Assembly (NCBI GenBank): GCA_030373325.1
Contig: JAUCZB010000023.1
Span: 1-41,772 of the forward strand
Length of the DNA stretch: 41,772 bases
Origin: Cyanobium sp. CZS25K
GTDB taxonomy: Bacteria; Cyanobacteriota; Cyanobacteriia; PCC-6307; Cyanobiaceae
Direction of reading: 5' to 3'
The notes under the pieces were generated by a model. It saw nothing but the letters and a program-made list of their open reading frames with translations, ran no database searches and was not told the DNA's origin. The position numbers were made by a program, and so were the translations under genes. This document shows positions 30,731-39,060 of this stretch, in pieces (position 1 is the first letter of the stretch; every line of letters begins with the position of its first letter).

Positions 30731-31819
30731 ATGGGTGTACTGACGGCGCTGGCGATCCTGGCGGGCCTGATCGTGGTGCACGAGGCCGGCCACTTCTTCG
30801 CCGCCACCTGGCAGGGCATCCGGGTCAGTGGTTTCTCGATCGGCTTCGGTCCGGCGCTGATCGAGCGGCGGCGGCGTGGGGTGCTGTTCGCCCTGCGGGC
30901 GATCCCCCTGGGCGGATTTGTGGCCTTCCCCGACGACGAGGAGGACAGCACCATCCCTGCCGATGATCCCGACCTGATGCGCAACCGCCCCCTGGCCCAG
31001 CGGGCCCTGGTGATCGCCGCCGGCGTGATCGCCAACCTGTTGCTGGCCTGGAGCGTGCTGCTGGCCCAGGGGCTGGTGCTGGGCATCCCCTCCGGCTTCA
31101 GCGCCACCCCCGGCGTGGTGGTGGCCGCCGTGCAGCCCGGCCAGGCGGCCGCCGGCTCCGGCCTCCAGCCCGGCGACCGCATCGTGGCGATCGACGGCAC
31201 CCCGTTGGCCGGCGGCCAGGAGGCCGTGATGGCCCTGGTGGGCCGCATCAAGGACGCCCCCGGCCGCACCCTGCGCCTGCAGGCCGACCGCCGCGGCACC
31301 ACCGTGACCCTGCCCCTCACCCCAACCGACAGCGGCGGCATCGGCCGCATCGGCGCCCAGCTGCAACCCAACGGCAGCGAATCCTTCCGGGCCCCCACCA
31401 GCCCCCTGGAGCCGATCCTGCAGGCCAACCACGATTTCGTGGCCCTCACCCGCCGCACCGTCGAAGGCTTCGGCACCCTGATCACCCACTTCGGTGAAAC
31501 CGCTCCCCAGGTGTCGGGCCCGGTGAAAATCGTTGAGATGGGGGCGTCCCTGGCCAGCCAGGGGGGCAGCAGCCTGTTCCTGTTCACCGCCCTGATCTCG
31601 ATCAACCTGGCAGTGCTCAATGCCCTGCCCCTGCCCCTGCTCGACGGCGGCCAGTTCGCCCTGCTGCTGCTGGAGGGGGTTCGGGGCCGCCCCCTGGCCG
31701 ATCGCTACCAGATGGCCTTCATGCAGTCGGGGTTCGTCTTCCTGGTGGGCCTCTCGGTGGTGCTGATCGTCAAGGACACCAGCCAGCTGCCTGCCATCCA
31801 GCAGCTGCTCAGCCGCTGA
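30731..31819 (+). CDS. rseP: Site-2 intramembrane metalloprotease RseP
   Basis: The 362-residue membrane protease has HEAGHFFAATWQGIRVSGFS with the zinc-binding HExxH near residue 17, a central PDZ domain (PGVVVAAVQPGQAAAGSGLQ and PGDRIVAIDGTPLAGG) and the second catalytic motif NALPLPLLDGGQFALLLLE close to the C-terminus. It cleaves membrane-anchored anti-sigma factors or remnant signal peptides. AAAGGAGG at 30712 sets the start at ATG 30731 rather than 30704. The nth gene begins one base after its stop, so the two are coupled. Confidence 0.94.
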   Translation: MGVLTALAILAGLIVVHEAGHFFAATWQGIRVSGFSIGFGPALIERRRRGVLFALRAIPLGGFVAFPDDEEDSTIPADDPDLMRNRPLAQRALVIAAGVIANLLLAWSVLLAQGLVLGIPSGFSATPGVVVAAVQPGQAAAGSGLQPGDRIVAIDGTPLAGGQEAVMALVGRIKDAPGRTLRLQADRRGTTVTLPLTPTDSGGIGRIGAQLQPNGSESFRAPTSPLEPILQANHDFVALTRRTVEGFGTLITHFGETAPQVSGPVKIVEMGASLASQGGSSLFLFTALISINLAVLNALPLPLLDGGQFALLLLEGVRGRPLADRYQMAFMQSGFVFLVGLSVVLIVKDTSQLPAIQQLLSR

Positions 31820-31820
31820 G

Positions 31821-32507
31821 GTGCCCCGCTTCCCCAGCCCCCGCACCCGGGCACCGCTGATCCTGGAGCGGCTCGGCGTGCTCTATCCCGACGCCACCTG
31901 CTCCCTCGACTGGCGCACCCCCTACGAGCTGCTGGTGGCCACGATGCTCTCGGCCCAGTGCACCGACGAGCGGGTCAACAAGGTGACACCGGCCCTGTTC
32001 GAGCGCTTCCCCGATGCCGCCGCTGCCGCCGCCGTCGAGAGCGAGGCGGTGGAGCCCTACGTGCAGTCCACCGGCTTCTACCGCAACAAGGCCAAACACA
32101 TCGTGGCCGCCTCGCGGCTGCTGATGGAACGCCACGGCGGCGAAGTGCCGGCGTCGATGGAGGAGCTGCTGCCCCTGCCGGGGGTGGCCCGCAAGACCGC
32201 CAACGTGGTGCTGGCCCACGCCTTCGGCATCAACGCCGGCGTCACCGTCGACACCCACGTGAAGCGGCTGTCCAACCGGCTCGGTCTCACCCGCCACACC
32301 GACCCGAAACGGATCGAACCCGACCTGATGAAGCTGGTGCCCCGGCCCGAATGGGAAACCCTTTCGATCCGGCTGATCTTCCACGGCCGGGCGGTCTGTG
32401 TGGCCCGCAAACCCCGCTGCCAGGGCTGCGGCCTCGCCGAGCTCTGTCCCAGCCATCCGGGCCCCGAACCCAGGCCGGCCGCGCCAAGAGGTAAGGTGGC
32501 AGGCTGA
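31821..32507 (+). CDS. nth: Endonuclease III (DNA glycosylase/AP lyase)
   Basis: This 228-residue base-excision repair enzyme removes oxidised pyrimidines and nicks abasic sites. The helix-hairpin-helix is [20 protein letters not shown], with the catalytic lysine in VARKTA, followed by the catalytic aspartate in [17 protein letters not shown]. The iron-sulfur loop has the expected spacing in [17 protein letters not shown]. It starts at GTG 31821, right after rseP, and ends 22 nt before rpsN. Length and motifs are normal. Confidence 0.96.
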   Translation: MPRFPSPRTRAPLILERLGVLYPDATCSLDWRTPYELLVATMLSAQCTDERVNKVTPALFERFPDAAAAAAVESEAVEPYVQSTGFYRNKAKHIVAASRLLMERHGGEVPASMEELLPLPGVARKTANVVLAHAFGINAGVTVDTHVKRLSNRLGLTRHTDPKRIEPDLMKLVPRPEWETLSIRLIFHGRAVCVARKPRCQGCGLAELCPSHPGPEPRPAAPRGKVAG

Positions 32508-32529
32508 AGTTTCCCCCTCCTCCGGCCGC

Positions 32530-32832
32530 ATGGCGAAGAAGTCGATGATCGCGCGTGACGTCAAGCGCCGCAAGATCGTGGAGCGTTTCGCGACGCGCCG
32601 TGCCGCCCTCAAGGAGGCCTTCGATGCGGCCGGCGATCCGATGGAGCGCCTGGAGATCCACCGCAAGCTGCAGTCGCTGCCCCGCAACAGCGCCCCCAAC
32701 CGCATCCGCAACCGTTGCTGGGCCACCGGCAAGCCCCGCGGCTTCTACCGCGATTTCGGTCTCTGCCGCAACCAGCTGCGCGAGCGGGCCCACAAGGGTG
32801 AACTCCCCGGCGTGGTCAAGTCGAGCTGGTGA
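32530..32832 (+). CDS. rpsN: 30S ribosomal protein S14
   Basis: The 100-residue protein is a long-form (zinc-free) S14: [20 protein letters not shown] at the start, then [20 protein letters not shown] and the conserved [20 protein letters not shown] near the end. It binds the head of the small subunit. In picocyanobacteria rpsN is separate from the main ribosomal protein operon and precedes pnp, as here. A perfect hairpin with a T-rich tail (32879-32903) lies 46 nt downstream. Confidence 0.98.
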   Translation: MAKKSMIARDVKRRKIVERFATRRAALKEAFDAAGDPMERLEIHRKLQSLPRNSAPNRIRNRCWATGKPRGFYRDFGLCRNQLRERAHKGELPGVVKSSW

Positions 32833-32878
32833 GCAGCGGGGCATCAGCCCCTTGCCGCAACGGCTCTCAGCCGCAGCA

Positions 32879-32903
32879 GGCGCCCCTGGAGGGCGCCTTC
32901 TTC
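32879..32903 (+). terminator. Intrinsic terminator after rpsN
   Basis: GGCGCCC (32879-32885) and GGGCGCC (32891-32897) form a perfect stem with a five-base loop, followed by TTCTTC. It separates rpsN from pnp. Confidence 0.75.
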
Positions 32904-32963
32904 ATGGCCGGGCGGGGGTGGATGCGAGAATGGTGCGTGACAACAAAACGGACATAACGCCCA

Positions 32964-35093
32964 GTGCAAGGACACACTCAGTCGATCTCCTTCGATGGTC
33001 GGGAGATCCGGCTGACCAGCGGCCGATTTGCGCCCCAGGCCGGGGGCTCGGTGATGGTGGAATGCGGCGATACGTCGATCCTGGTCACCGCCACCCGCTC
33101 GAAAGGCCGGGACGGCATTGACTTCCTGCCCCTGATCTGCGATTACGAAGAGCGTCTCTACGCCGCCGGCCGCATCCCCGGCAGTTTCTTCCGTCGTGAG
33201 GCCCGCCCCCCCGAGCGCGCCATCCTCACCTGCCGCCTGATCGACCGGCCGATGCGGCCCCTGTTCCCGGGCTGGCTGCGGGACGACCTGCAGATCGTCG
33301 CCACCTGCATGTCCCTGGATGAGCGGGTCCCGCCCGATGTGCTCGCCGTCACCGGTGCCTCGATGGCCACCCTGTTGGCCAAGATCCCCTTCATGGGCCC
33401 GATGGCCGCCGTGCGCGTCGGCCTGCTGGGTGACGACTTCGTGCTCAACCCCAGCTTCCGCGAGATCGAGCGCAGCGAACTGGATCTGGTGGTGGCCGGC
33501 ACTCCCTCCGGCGTGGTGATGGTGGAAGCGGGCGCCAACCAGCTGCCCGAACAGGACGTGATCGAGGCCATCGACTTCGGCTACGAAGCCGTGGGCGAGC
33601 TGATCCGCGCCCAGCTGGCCCTGCTCAAGGAGCTGGGCATCGAGCAGGTGCTGCCCGAAGAGCGCAGCGAAGACCCCGCCCTGCCCAGCTTCCTGGAGAA
33701 GGAATGCGCCGGTGGCATCAGTGAGGTGCTCAAGCACTTCGAGCAGACCAAGGCCGAACGGGACGAGAAGCTCGACGCCATCAAGGCCGAGGTGAGCGAG
33801 AAGATCGCCGCCCTCAACGGGGAGGATCCGATCAAGGTGGCCGTGAGCAGCAACAGCAAGCTGCTGGGCAACTCCTACAAGAGCCTCACCAAGAAGCTGA
33901 TGCGTCAGCAGATCGTTGTCGAAGGCAAGCGGGTGGATGGCCGCAACCTCGATGAGGTGCGCCCGATTCAGGCGGCCGTGAGCGTGCTGCCCAAGCGCGT
34001 GCATGGCTCGGGCCTGTTCCAGCGTGGACTCACCCAGGTGCTCTCCTGCGCCACCCTCGGCACCCCGAGCGATGCCCAGGAGATGGACGATCTCAACCCC
34101 ATCAGCGAGAAGACCTACCTGCACCACTACAACTTCCCCCCCTACTCGGTGGGTGAGACGCGCCCCATGCGCTCCCCCGGTCGGCGGGAGATCGGCCACG
34201 GCGCCCTCGCCGAGCGGGCCCTGATTCCCGTGCTGCCCTCGAAGGAGAGCTTCCCCTATGTGCTGCGCGTGGTCTCGGAGTGCCTCAGCTCCAACGGCTC
34301 CACCTCGATGGGTTCGGTCTGCGGCAGCACCCTGGCCCTGATGGATGCCGGCGTGCCCCTGGCCGCCCCCGTGAGCGGCGCCGCCATGGGTCTGATCAAG
34401 GAAGGCGACGAGGTGCGCATCCTCACCGACATCCAGGGCATCGAGGACTTCCTCGGCGACATGGACTTCAAGGTGGCTGGCACCGAGAAGGGCATCACCG
34501 CCCTGCAGATGGACATGAAGATCAGCGGCCTGGCGATCAAGACCGTCGCCGAAGCGATCAACCAGGCCCGCCCGGCCCGGCTGCACATCCTCGGCAAGAT
34601 GCTCGAGGCCATCGACAAGCCCCGCGACACCCTCTCCCCCCATGCCCCGCGCCTGCTCAGCTTCCGCATCGATCCGGAACTGATCGGCACCGTGATCGGC
34701 CCCGGCGGCCGCACGATCAAGGGCATCACCGAGCGCACCAACACCAAGATCGACATCGAGGACGGCGGCATCGTCACGATCGCCAGCCATGACGGCGCCG
34801 CCGCCGAAGAGGCCCAGCGCATCATCGAGGGCCTCACCCGTCGCGTCAGCGAAGGGGAAGTGTTCAACGGTTCGGTCACCCGGGTGATCCCGATCGGGGC
34901 CTTCGTGGAGATCCTGCCCGGCAAGGAGGGGATGATCCACATCTCCCAGCTGTCGGAATCGCGGGTCGAGAAGGTCGAAGACGTGGTCAACGTCGGCGAC
35001 CAGGTGACCGTGCGGGTGCGGGAGATCGACAACCGCGGCCGCATCAACCTGACCCTGCGGGGCGTGGAGCAGCAGGAGCCGGCGGCGGTCTGA
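32964..35093 (+). CDS. pnp: Polyribonucleotide nucleotidyltransferase (PNPase)
   Basis: The 709-residue exoribonuclease degrades RNA phosphorolytically as a trimer. The first RNase PH domain starts at [20 protein letters not shown], and the second includes [19 protein letters not shown] and the active-site region [22 protein letters not shown] domain ([20 protein letters not shown]) and an S1 domain ([20 protein letters not shown]) follow. The start is GTG 32964 with no strong ribosome-binding site. PNPase often autoregulates through its leader; the 131-nt gap after rpsN contains the rpsN terminator. Confidence 0.98.
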   Translation: MQGHTQSISFDGREIRLTSGRFAPQAGGSVMVECGDTSILVTATRSKGRDGIDFLPLICDYEERLYAAGRIPGSFFRREARPPERAILTCRLIDRPMRPLFPGWLRDDLQIVATCMSLDERVPPDVLAVTGASMATLLAKIPFMGPMAAVRVGLLGDDFVLNPSFREIERSELDLVVAGTPSGVVMVEAGANQLPEQDVIEAIDFGYEAVGELIRAQLALLKELGIEQVLPEERSEDPALPSFLEKECAGGISEVLKHFEQTKAERDEKLDAIKAEVSEKIAALNGEDPIKVAVSSNSKLLGNSYKSLTKKLMRQQIVVEGKRVDGRNLDEVRPIQAAVSVLPKRVHGSGLFQRGLTQVLSCATLGTPSDAQEMDDLNPISEKTYLHHYNFPPYSVGETRPMRSPGRREIGHGALAERALIPVLPSKESFPYVLRVVSECLSSNGSTSMGSVCGSTLALMDAGVPLAAPVSGAAMGLIKEGDEVRILTDIQGIEDFLGDMDFKVAGTEKGITALQMDMKISGLAIKTVAEAINQARPARLHILGKMLEAIDKPRDTLSPHAPRLLSFRIDPELIGTVIGPGGRTIKGITERTNTKIDIEDGGIVTIASHDGAAAEEAQRIIEGLTRRVSEGEVFNGSVTRVIPIGAFVEILPGKEGMIHISQLSESRVEKVEDVVNVGDQVTVRVREIDNRGRINLTLRGVEQQEPAAV

Positions 35094-35100
35094 TCCGCAC

Positions 35101-35126
35101 GGGGCCTGGCCCGGCGGCCAGGCCCC
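35101..35126 (+). terminator. GC-rich hairpin after pnp
   Basis: GGGGCCTGGCC (35101-35111) and GGCCAGGCCCC (35116-35126) make a perfect 11-bp stem with a CGGC loop, seven nt after the pnp stop codon. There is no T-run, so it may act as an RNA 3'-end stabiliser more than as a classical terminator. Confidence 0.5.
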
Positions 35127-35136
35127 CGCAGCCCTA

Positions 35137-35157
35137 AACTGGTTGGCAACTGGTTGG
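35137..35157. promoter_or_regulatory. Tandem decamers upstream of a Phd-type antitoxin
   Basis: AACTGGTTGG occurs twice (35137-35146 and 35148-35157) with one base between, ending nine bases before the antitoxin start codon. A binding site for the antitoxin is likely. No other copy was noticed in the window. Confidence 0.45.
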
Positions 35158-35166
35158 AATCGGGCG

Positions 35167-35409
35167 ATGAAGTCCGTCGGAGCCTTCGAGGCCAAGACCC
35201 ACCTCTCCAGCCTGCTGGAAGAGGTGGCCAGTGGCGAGGAGATCCTGATCACCCGCCACGGCAGGCCCCTGGCACGGCTGGTTCCGGTCGCGTCCGATGG
35301 GCGTGCGCAGCGCCTCGAGGCCATCGCCCATCTGCGCAGCTTCGCAACGGGCCGGCGTCTCAACGGCCTTTCCATCGGTGAATTGCGGGACGAAGGCCGC
35401 AGGTGCTGA
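35167..35409 (+). CDS. Phd-type antitoxin
   Basis: This 80-residue antitoxin starts MKSVGAFEAKTHLSSLLEEV and continues with GEEILITRHGRPLARLVPV, a clear Phd/YefM core. The C-terminal part (HLRSFATGRRLNGLSIGELR) is the probable toxin-binding tail. ATG at 35167 is preferred over an in-frame start at 35143. The toxin gene begins inside its last codons (seven-base overlap). The pair is wedged between pnp and cysQ. Confidence 0.88.
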   Translation: MKSVGAFEAKTHLSSLLEEVASGEEILITRHGRPLARLVPVASDGRAQRLEAIAHLRSFATGRRLNGLSIGELRDEGRRC

Positions 35410-35819
35410 GCTTCGTCGCCGACGTTTCAGCGGTGTGCTCCTGGTGTTTTGAGGACGAGCGCACGGCGGCTTCGGAGGTTCTCCTGGCCCGATTGCCGGA
35501 GTGCGAACTCTGCGTTCCTGCGCTGTTTCTCTGGGAGCTGGGGAACGTGCTGCTGATGGCCGAACGGCGAGGCCGGATCACCGCGGCGGATCGGAGCCGC
35601 TTCCTCGCCCTGATGGTGCAGCTCGACCTGCAGATCGATCCTGCGAATCCCAACGTCGTGTGGCACGACGTGCTCAGCCTGGCGGCGCAGCACCGCCTCA
35701 CCAGCTACGACGCCGCTTATCTGGAACTGGCGATGCGTGGCGGACTCCCCCTGGCCAGTCGCGACAACGCGCTTCTGGCGGCCGCAAGGAGCTGCGGGCT
35801 GGAGCTGCTCGCCTGCTGA
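35403..35819 (+). CDS. VapC-like PIN toxin
   Basis: The 138-residue product starts at GTG and carries FVADVSAVCSWCFEDERTAA, the glutamate in VPALFLWELGNVLLMAERRG, and SYDAAYLELAMRGGLPLASR followed by DNALL, so the PIN acidic set is complete. 'ADxSxxxxWxFEDE' plus 'WElxNvLlxAERRgRi' is a well-known VapC subgroup linked to Phd-type antitoxins. The gene ends 16 nt before the convergent cysQ. It should be an active RNase. Confidence 0.9.
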   Translation: MLSFVADVSAVCSWCFEDERTAASEVLLARLPECELCVPALFLWELGNVLLMAERRGRITAADRSRFLALMVQLDLQIDPANPNVVWHDVLSLAAQHRLTSYDAAYLELAMRGGLPLASRDNALLAAARSCGLELLAC

Positions 35820-35835
35820 ATCGGCTGGCTCCCCC

Positions 35836-36771
35836 TCAGACCGCAAAGCCTGGATCGATCACCGCCATCGCCGCCGCCGCCCGGCTGCAGAGTTCGGCAT
35901 GGGCCGGTCCGTGGCTGGCGATCAGGCAGCCGGCCTGGCGCACGTCGCCGGTGTTGTACAGCAACGGCCGGCCATCGGCATGGTCGAAGCCGCCACCGGC
36001 GGCGCGCAGCACCGCTTCCGGGGCGGCCATGTCCCAGTCCTTGGGGGCACTGCGGCCCGAGAGCGAGATGTAGAGGTCGGCCTCCCCCCGCAGGATCGTG
36101 GCCACCTTGCCGCCGACGCTGCCGATCGCCAGGCTGCGGGCGGGCCGCAGCTCGGCCAGCAGCTGCTCCAGGCGATCATCGCGGTGGTTGCGGCTGGCCA
36201 CCAGCACCAGATCCCCGTCACGGCTGCTCAGGGCAGGCGCGAAGCGCTCACCGGCCCGGTTCTCCCGCCAGGCTTCCCCCGCCCCGCTGCCGGTCCCACC
36301 GGCGCCGATCAGCCCGAACCAGAGCTCCTCCGGCTCCGGCAGCAGCACCACCCCCAGCACGGGCCGCTGGCCGTGCACCAACGCCAGATGGACGGCGTAT
36401 TCGCCGGTGCCCTGCAGGAAATCCTTGGTGCCATCAAGGGGATCGAGGATCCACAGCCATTCGGCGTCCAGCGGCTGGCCCGGCACCAGCACCTCGGCGG
36501 CGGTCTCCTCGCTGAGCAGGGTCCAACCGGCGGCCGGGAAGGCCTCCGCCAGGCCATCCAGCAGCCAACGGTTGACCGCCAGGTCCGCCGCCGACACCGG
36601 CCCTTCGCCGCCATGGTCGACGCTCAGGGCCGGCGGGAAGCCGAAGGGGGGCTGCTCGCCGCGGGCATAGGCCCGCAGGATGTCCGCCGCGCCCCAGGCC
36701 AGCCGGCGCAGCTCCGCCAGTAAGGGTTCACAGCCGATGCCGTCGGGCAGGGCGAAGGGAGACGGCATCAT
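35836..36771 (-). CDS. cysQ: 3'(2'),5'-bisphosphate nucleotidase CysQ (inositol monophosphatase family)
   Basis: This 311-residue metal-dependent phosphatase most likely converts PAP to AMP, recycling the by-product of sulfate assimilation. Conserved motifs are TLLSEETAAE, ILDPLDGTKDFLQGTGEYAV (the metal-binding DPLDGT) and APKDWDMAAPEAVLRAAGGG. The family also includes inositol and fructose bisphosphatases, but 'DPLDGTKDF' favours CysQ. Two adjacent ATG codons (36771 and 36768) are possible starts. It is divergent from rsmI across only 20 nt. Confidence 0.9.
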   Translation of the reverse strand: MMPSPFALPDGIGCEPLLAELRRLAWGAADILRAYARGEQPPFGFPPALSVDHGGEGPVSAADLAVNRWLLDGLAEAFPAAGWTLLSEETAAEVLVPGQPLDAEWLWILDPLDGTKDFLQGTGEYAVHLALVHGQRPVLGVVLLPEPEELWFGLIGAGGTGSGAGEAWRENRAGERFAPALSSRDGDLVLVASRNHRDDRLEQLLAELRPARSLAIGSVGGKVATILRGEADLYISLSGRSAPKDWDMAAPEAVLRAAGGGFDHADGRPLLYNTGDVRQAGCLIASHGPAHAELCSRAAAAMAVIDPGFAV

Positions 36772-36791
36772 GGGAACGGGAAAAAAGCATT

Positions 36792-37682
36792 GTGCAGGAA
36801 CCGGTGCAGGAGCAGGAACCCGCCGCCGGTGTTCTCTATCTGGTGGGCACCCCCATCGGCAACCTTGACGACCTCTCCCCCCGGGCCCGGCGGGTGCTGG
36901 CGGGGGCCAGCCGGGTCGCCTGCGAGGACACGCGCCGCAGCGGCCTGCTGCTGCATCACCTCGGCCTGCGGGTGCCCCTGCTGAGCTTCCACCAGCACAA
37001 CCAGACGGCCCGCATCCCCCAGCTGCTGGCGGCCCTGGAGGCGGGCGAAGCGATCGCCCTGATCAGCGATGCCGGCCTGCCGGGGGTGTCGGATCCCGGC
37101 CAGGAGCTGGCCGCCGCCGCCCGCGCCGCCGGCCGCCAGGTGATCTGCGTGCCCGGTCCCAGTGCCGTCACCACCGCCCTGGTGAGCAGCGGTCTGCCTT
37201 CGGGGCGCTTCTGCTTTGAGGGGTTTCTGCCCCCGAAGGGCGGACCCCGGCGGCAGCGGCTGGAGGCCCTGGCGGCTGAGGAGCGCACGATCGTGCTGTT
37301 CGAGGCTCCGCACCGGCTGCTGGCCCTGCTCGAAGACCTGCTGGCGGTGCTGGGGGACCGGCCCCTGCAGGTGGCGCGGGAGCTGACCAAACGCCACGAG
37401 CAGCAGGTGGGCCCCAGCGTGGCGGCGGCCCTGGAGCACTTCCGCCGCACCCCGCCCCAGGGGGAATGCACCCTGGTGCTTGGGGGTGCCCCCCCGGCGG
37501 CGGCCCCGGTCTGGGATGAGGCCGCCCTGCGCGGTGCCCTGCAGGAGCTGGTGCGGGGCGGCCTCAGCAAGCGGGAGGCCGCCCGCAGCCTGGCCGAGGG
37601 CAGCGGCCACAGCCGCCGGGCCCTCTACGCCCTGCTGCATCAGGAGCCTGCAGACTGGTCCCCTCCTCCAGCGACGCCGTGA
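36792..37682 (+). CDS. rsmI: 16S rRNA (cytidine1402-2'-O)-methyltransferase RsmI
   Basis: The 296-residue SAM-dependent enzyme of the tetrapyrrole-methylase fold methylates C1402 in the ribosomal decoding centre. Signatures are LYLVGTPIGNLDDLSPRARR at the N-terminus, ACEDTRRSGLLLHHL, ALISDAGLPGVSDPGQELA and FEGFLPPKGGPRRQRLEAL, then the C-terminal helix KREAARSLAEGSGHSRRALY. GTG at 36792 is the likely start. Its stop overlaps the next gene in TGATG. Confidence 0.96.
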   Translation: MQEPVQEQEPAAGVLYLVGTPIGNLDDLSPRARRVLAGASRVACEDTRRSGLLLHHLGLRVPLLSFHQHNQTARIPQLLAALEAGEAIALISDAGLPGVSDPGQELAAAARAAGRQVICVPGPSAVTTALVSSGLPSGRFCFEGFLPPKGGPRRQRLEALAAEERTIVLFEAPHRLLALLEDLLAVLGDRPLQVARELTKRHEQQVGPSVAAALEHFRRTPPQGECTLVLGGAPPAAAPVWDEAALRGALQELVRGGLSKREAARSLAEGSGHSRRALYALLHQEPADWSPPPATP

Positions 37683-37921
37683 TGCTTCTGCGCCTGCGCC
37701 TCCTGTTCGGCAGCCTGCTGGGTGGCGCGGTGCTGCTCGCCCTGCTCTGCCTGGGGGCCCAGAACCTGGAGGAGAGGCCCCAGCTGCGCTTCGGTTTCAC
37801 CCGCAGCGCCCCGTTGCCGGCGGGCTTCATCGTGGGGGTGGCCCTGGTGTTGGGGGTGATCAGCGGCGGCGCCAGCGCGGCCCTGCTGCTGCCAGGCAGC
37901 CCCCCTGCCGACGAGGGCTGA
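37682..37921 (+). CDS. LapA-domain (DUF1049) small membrane protein
   Basis: This 79-residue protein has a first membrane helix LFGSLLGGAVLLALLCLGAQ, a short periplasmic or lumenal loop (NLEERPQLRFGFTRSAPL) and a second helix GFIVGVALVLGVISGGASAA. The two-helix layout matches the LapA/DUF1049 family, linked in other bacteria to lipopolysaccharide assembly; its role in cyanobacteria is unknown. Its ATG overlaps the rsmI stop by one base, so translation is coupled. A GTG one codon upstream (37679) is a less likely start. Confidence 0.7.
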   Translation: MLLRLRLLFGSLLGGAVLLALLCLGAQNLEERPQLRFGFTRSAPLPAGFIVGVALVLGVISGGASAALLLPGSPPADEG

Positions 37922-37925
37922 GCCT

Positions 37926-38774
37926 TCAGCTGCCCGGCAGGGCGTAGAGGGCTCCCTCGATCACCAGCCGGCTGATGCCCTGGGCCAGCAGGTAGGGGGC
38001 CGTGAGCTCGAACACCTTGAGGTCGGGCACCTTGATCACCCGCTGGGTGCGGCCGCACTGGCGCTTGGCCTGGCGGGGATTGAGGTACACCACCAGCGCC
38101 TGCCGCTCGCACTCTTCGGCGGAAAGCCGTCCCAGCTCTGGAAACTCGCTCAGCGGCCTGGCCTGCAGTTCGACGGTCTTGTCGACCAGCATGTAGGCGC
38201 TGGCGGGCAGCGCGGCGGCCACCAGGGGCTGGAGTTTGCCTTCGGTGCCGGCCGCGGCTGCGTCGTCGAGCAGGACCACGGGGATCGGCTGGAACGGGTT
38301 GATCTCCCCGTCGGCAGCGTCGTCGTCCTCATCGCTGTCGTCAGTCGTGAGCAGATCGTCGTCGTCAGCGCCGAAATCGTCGGCGTCCTCGATGGCGAGC
38401 ACGCCGGGGCCGTCCTCGGCCAGTGCCTCGGCTCTCACAGGTACCGGAGCCGAGAGGCGGCGCGGGGGATCGGGCAACACCTTGCGAGCTGACGCAGGCG
38501 CGGGCGCCTCGGTGGGTTCCGGGCTGCTGATCGCCAGGGCCGTCTGCAGGGCCTCTGGAGGGCTGGCCCCATCGGCCGGCGGCCGGCGGCGCCGGCGGGA
38601 GCGCTCGGACTTGAGCCGCTCGTACGCCTCATCCCCGAGCTCGGTGCGCACCACACGGATGACCGTGTTGGGGCTGCAGCCGAAGCTTTCCGCCAGCTGC
38701 TGACTGCTGGAACCTTCCCGGAAACGCGCAACCAGCTCGGTTTTCTGGCTGTCGCTGAGCCGGGTGGCGGCCAT
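37926..38774 (-). CDS. Cyanobacterial conserved protein with N-terminal helix-turn-helix
   Basis: The 282-residue protein begins MAATRLSDSQKTELVARFRE and continues GSSSQQLAESFGCSPNTVIR, a Hin-recombinase/transposase-like helix-turn-helix. A low-complexity acidic linker (DADDFGADDDDLLTTDDSDE) follows, and a conserved C-terminal domain of about 110 residues reads LVDKTVELQARPLSEFPELG to FELTAPYLLAQGISRLVIEG. I know such proteins as conserved hypotheticals in picocyanobacteria, near rsmI. DNA binding is likely and the function is unknown. ATG at 38774 is chosen over 38855 because the HTH starts there. Confidence 0.75.
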   Translation of the reverse strand: MAATRLSDSQKTELVARFREGSSSQQLAESFGCSPNTVIRVVRTELGDEAYERLKSERSRRRRRPPADGASPPEALQTALAISSPEPTEAPAPASARKVLPDPPRRLSAPVPVRAEALAEDGPGVLAIEDADDFGADDDDLLTTDDSDEDDDAADGEINPFQPIPVVLLDDAAAAGTEGKLQPLVAAALPASAYMLVDKTVELQARPLSEFPELGRLSAEECERQALVVYLNPRQAKRQCGRTQRVIKVPDLKVFELTAPYLLAQGISRLVIEGALYALPGS

Positions 38775-38857
38775 GGAGAGGGGCAAGCGCGGTCGTTCAC
38801 TGTAAGGGTGGCTACCGGAGTGCCCCGGCCGCCGAGCGCTGGCACAATGCCCCATGG

Positions 38858-38931
38858 GCTCCCTTAGCTCAGCTGGATAGAGCAGCTGCCTTCTAAGCAG
38901 CCGGTCGATGGTTCGAATCCATCAGGGGGCG
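38858..38931 (+). tRNA. tRNA-Arg, anticodon TCT
   Basis: The acceptor stem GCTCCCT pairs with AGGGGGC with one G-T pair. The D arm GCTC-AGCTGGATA-GAGC, the anticodon arm GCTGC-CTTCTAA-GCAGC with anticodon TCT, and the T arm GATGG-TTCGAAT-CCATC all fold. No CCA is encoded. It reads AGA/AGG codons. A tyrosine integrase begins 128 nt downstream, so the 3' end of this tRNA is the probable attachment site of the island that follows. No second copy of its 3' end was seen in the window. Confidence 0.97.
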
Positions 38932-39026
38932 TTTCAATCAGGGCCTGAGTCTTCAGCCAAAAAGCCTTGCTGCAACAGGCTTTAGGGCTAACCGCCTTTG
39001 CGGGTCTCTGCTCGCTCGTGCCAAGC

Positions 39027-39060
39027 TGTGAGAAGGACCTTCTCACATACCTTCTCACAT
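39027..39060. repeat. Inverted and direct repeats before the integrase
   Basis: TGTGAGAAGG (39027-39036), one base, then CCTTCTCACA (39038-39047) form a perfect inverted repeat. A third copy, CCTTCTCACAT, follows at 39050-39060 and runs into the integrase start. Such clustered sites are typical of integrase arm sites, excisionase sites or a repressor operator. Confidence 0.7.

Noticed and set aside
30644..31846. Minus-strand frame of 400 codons opposite rseP
   Set aside because: Antisense shadow, with His/Gln/Gly-rich low-complexity sequence. rseP is supported by HExxH, PDZ and the second catalytic motif.
32844..35375. Minus-strand open frame of 843 codons opposite pnp
   Set aside because: Shadow of pnp, which is certain from its RNase PH, KH and S1 motifs.
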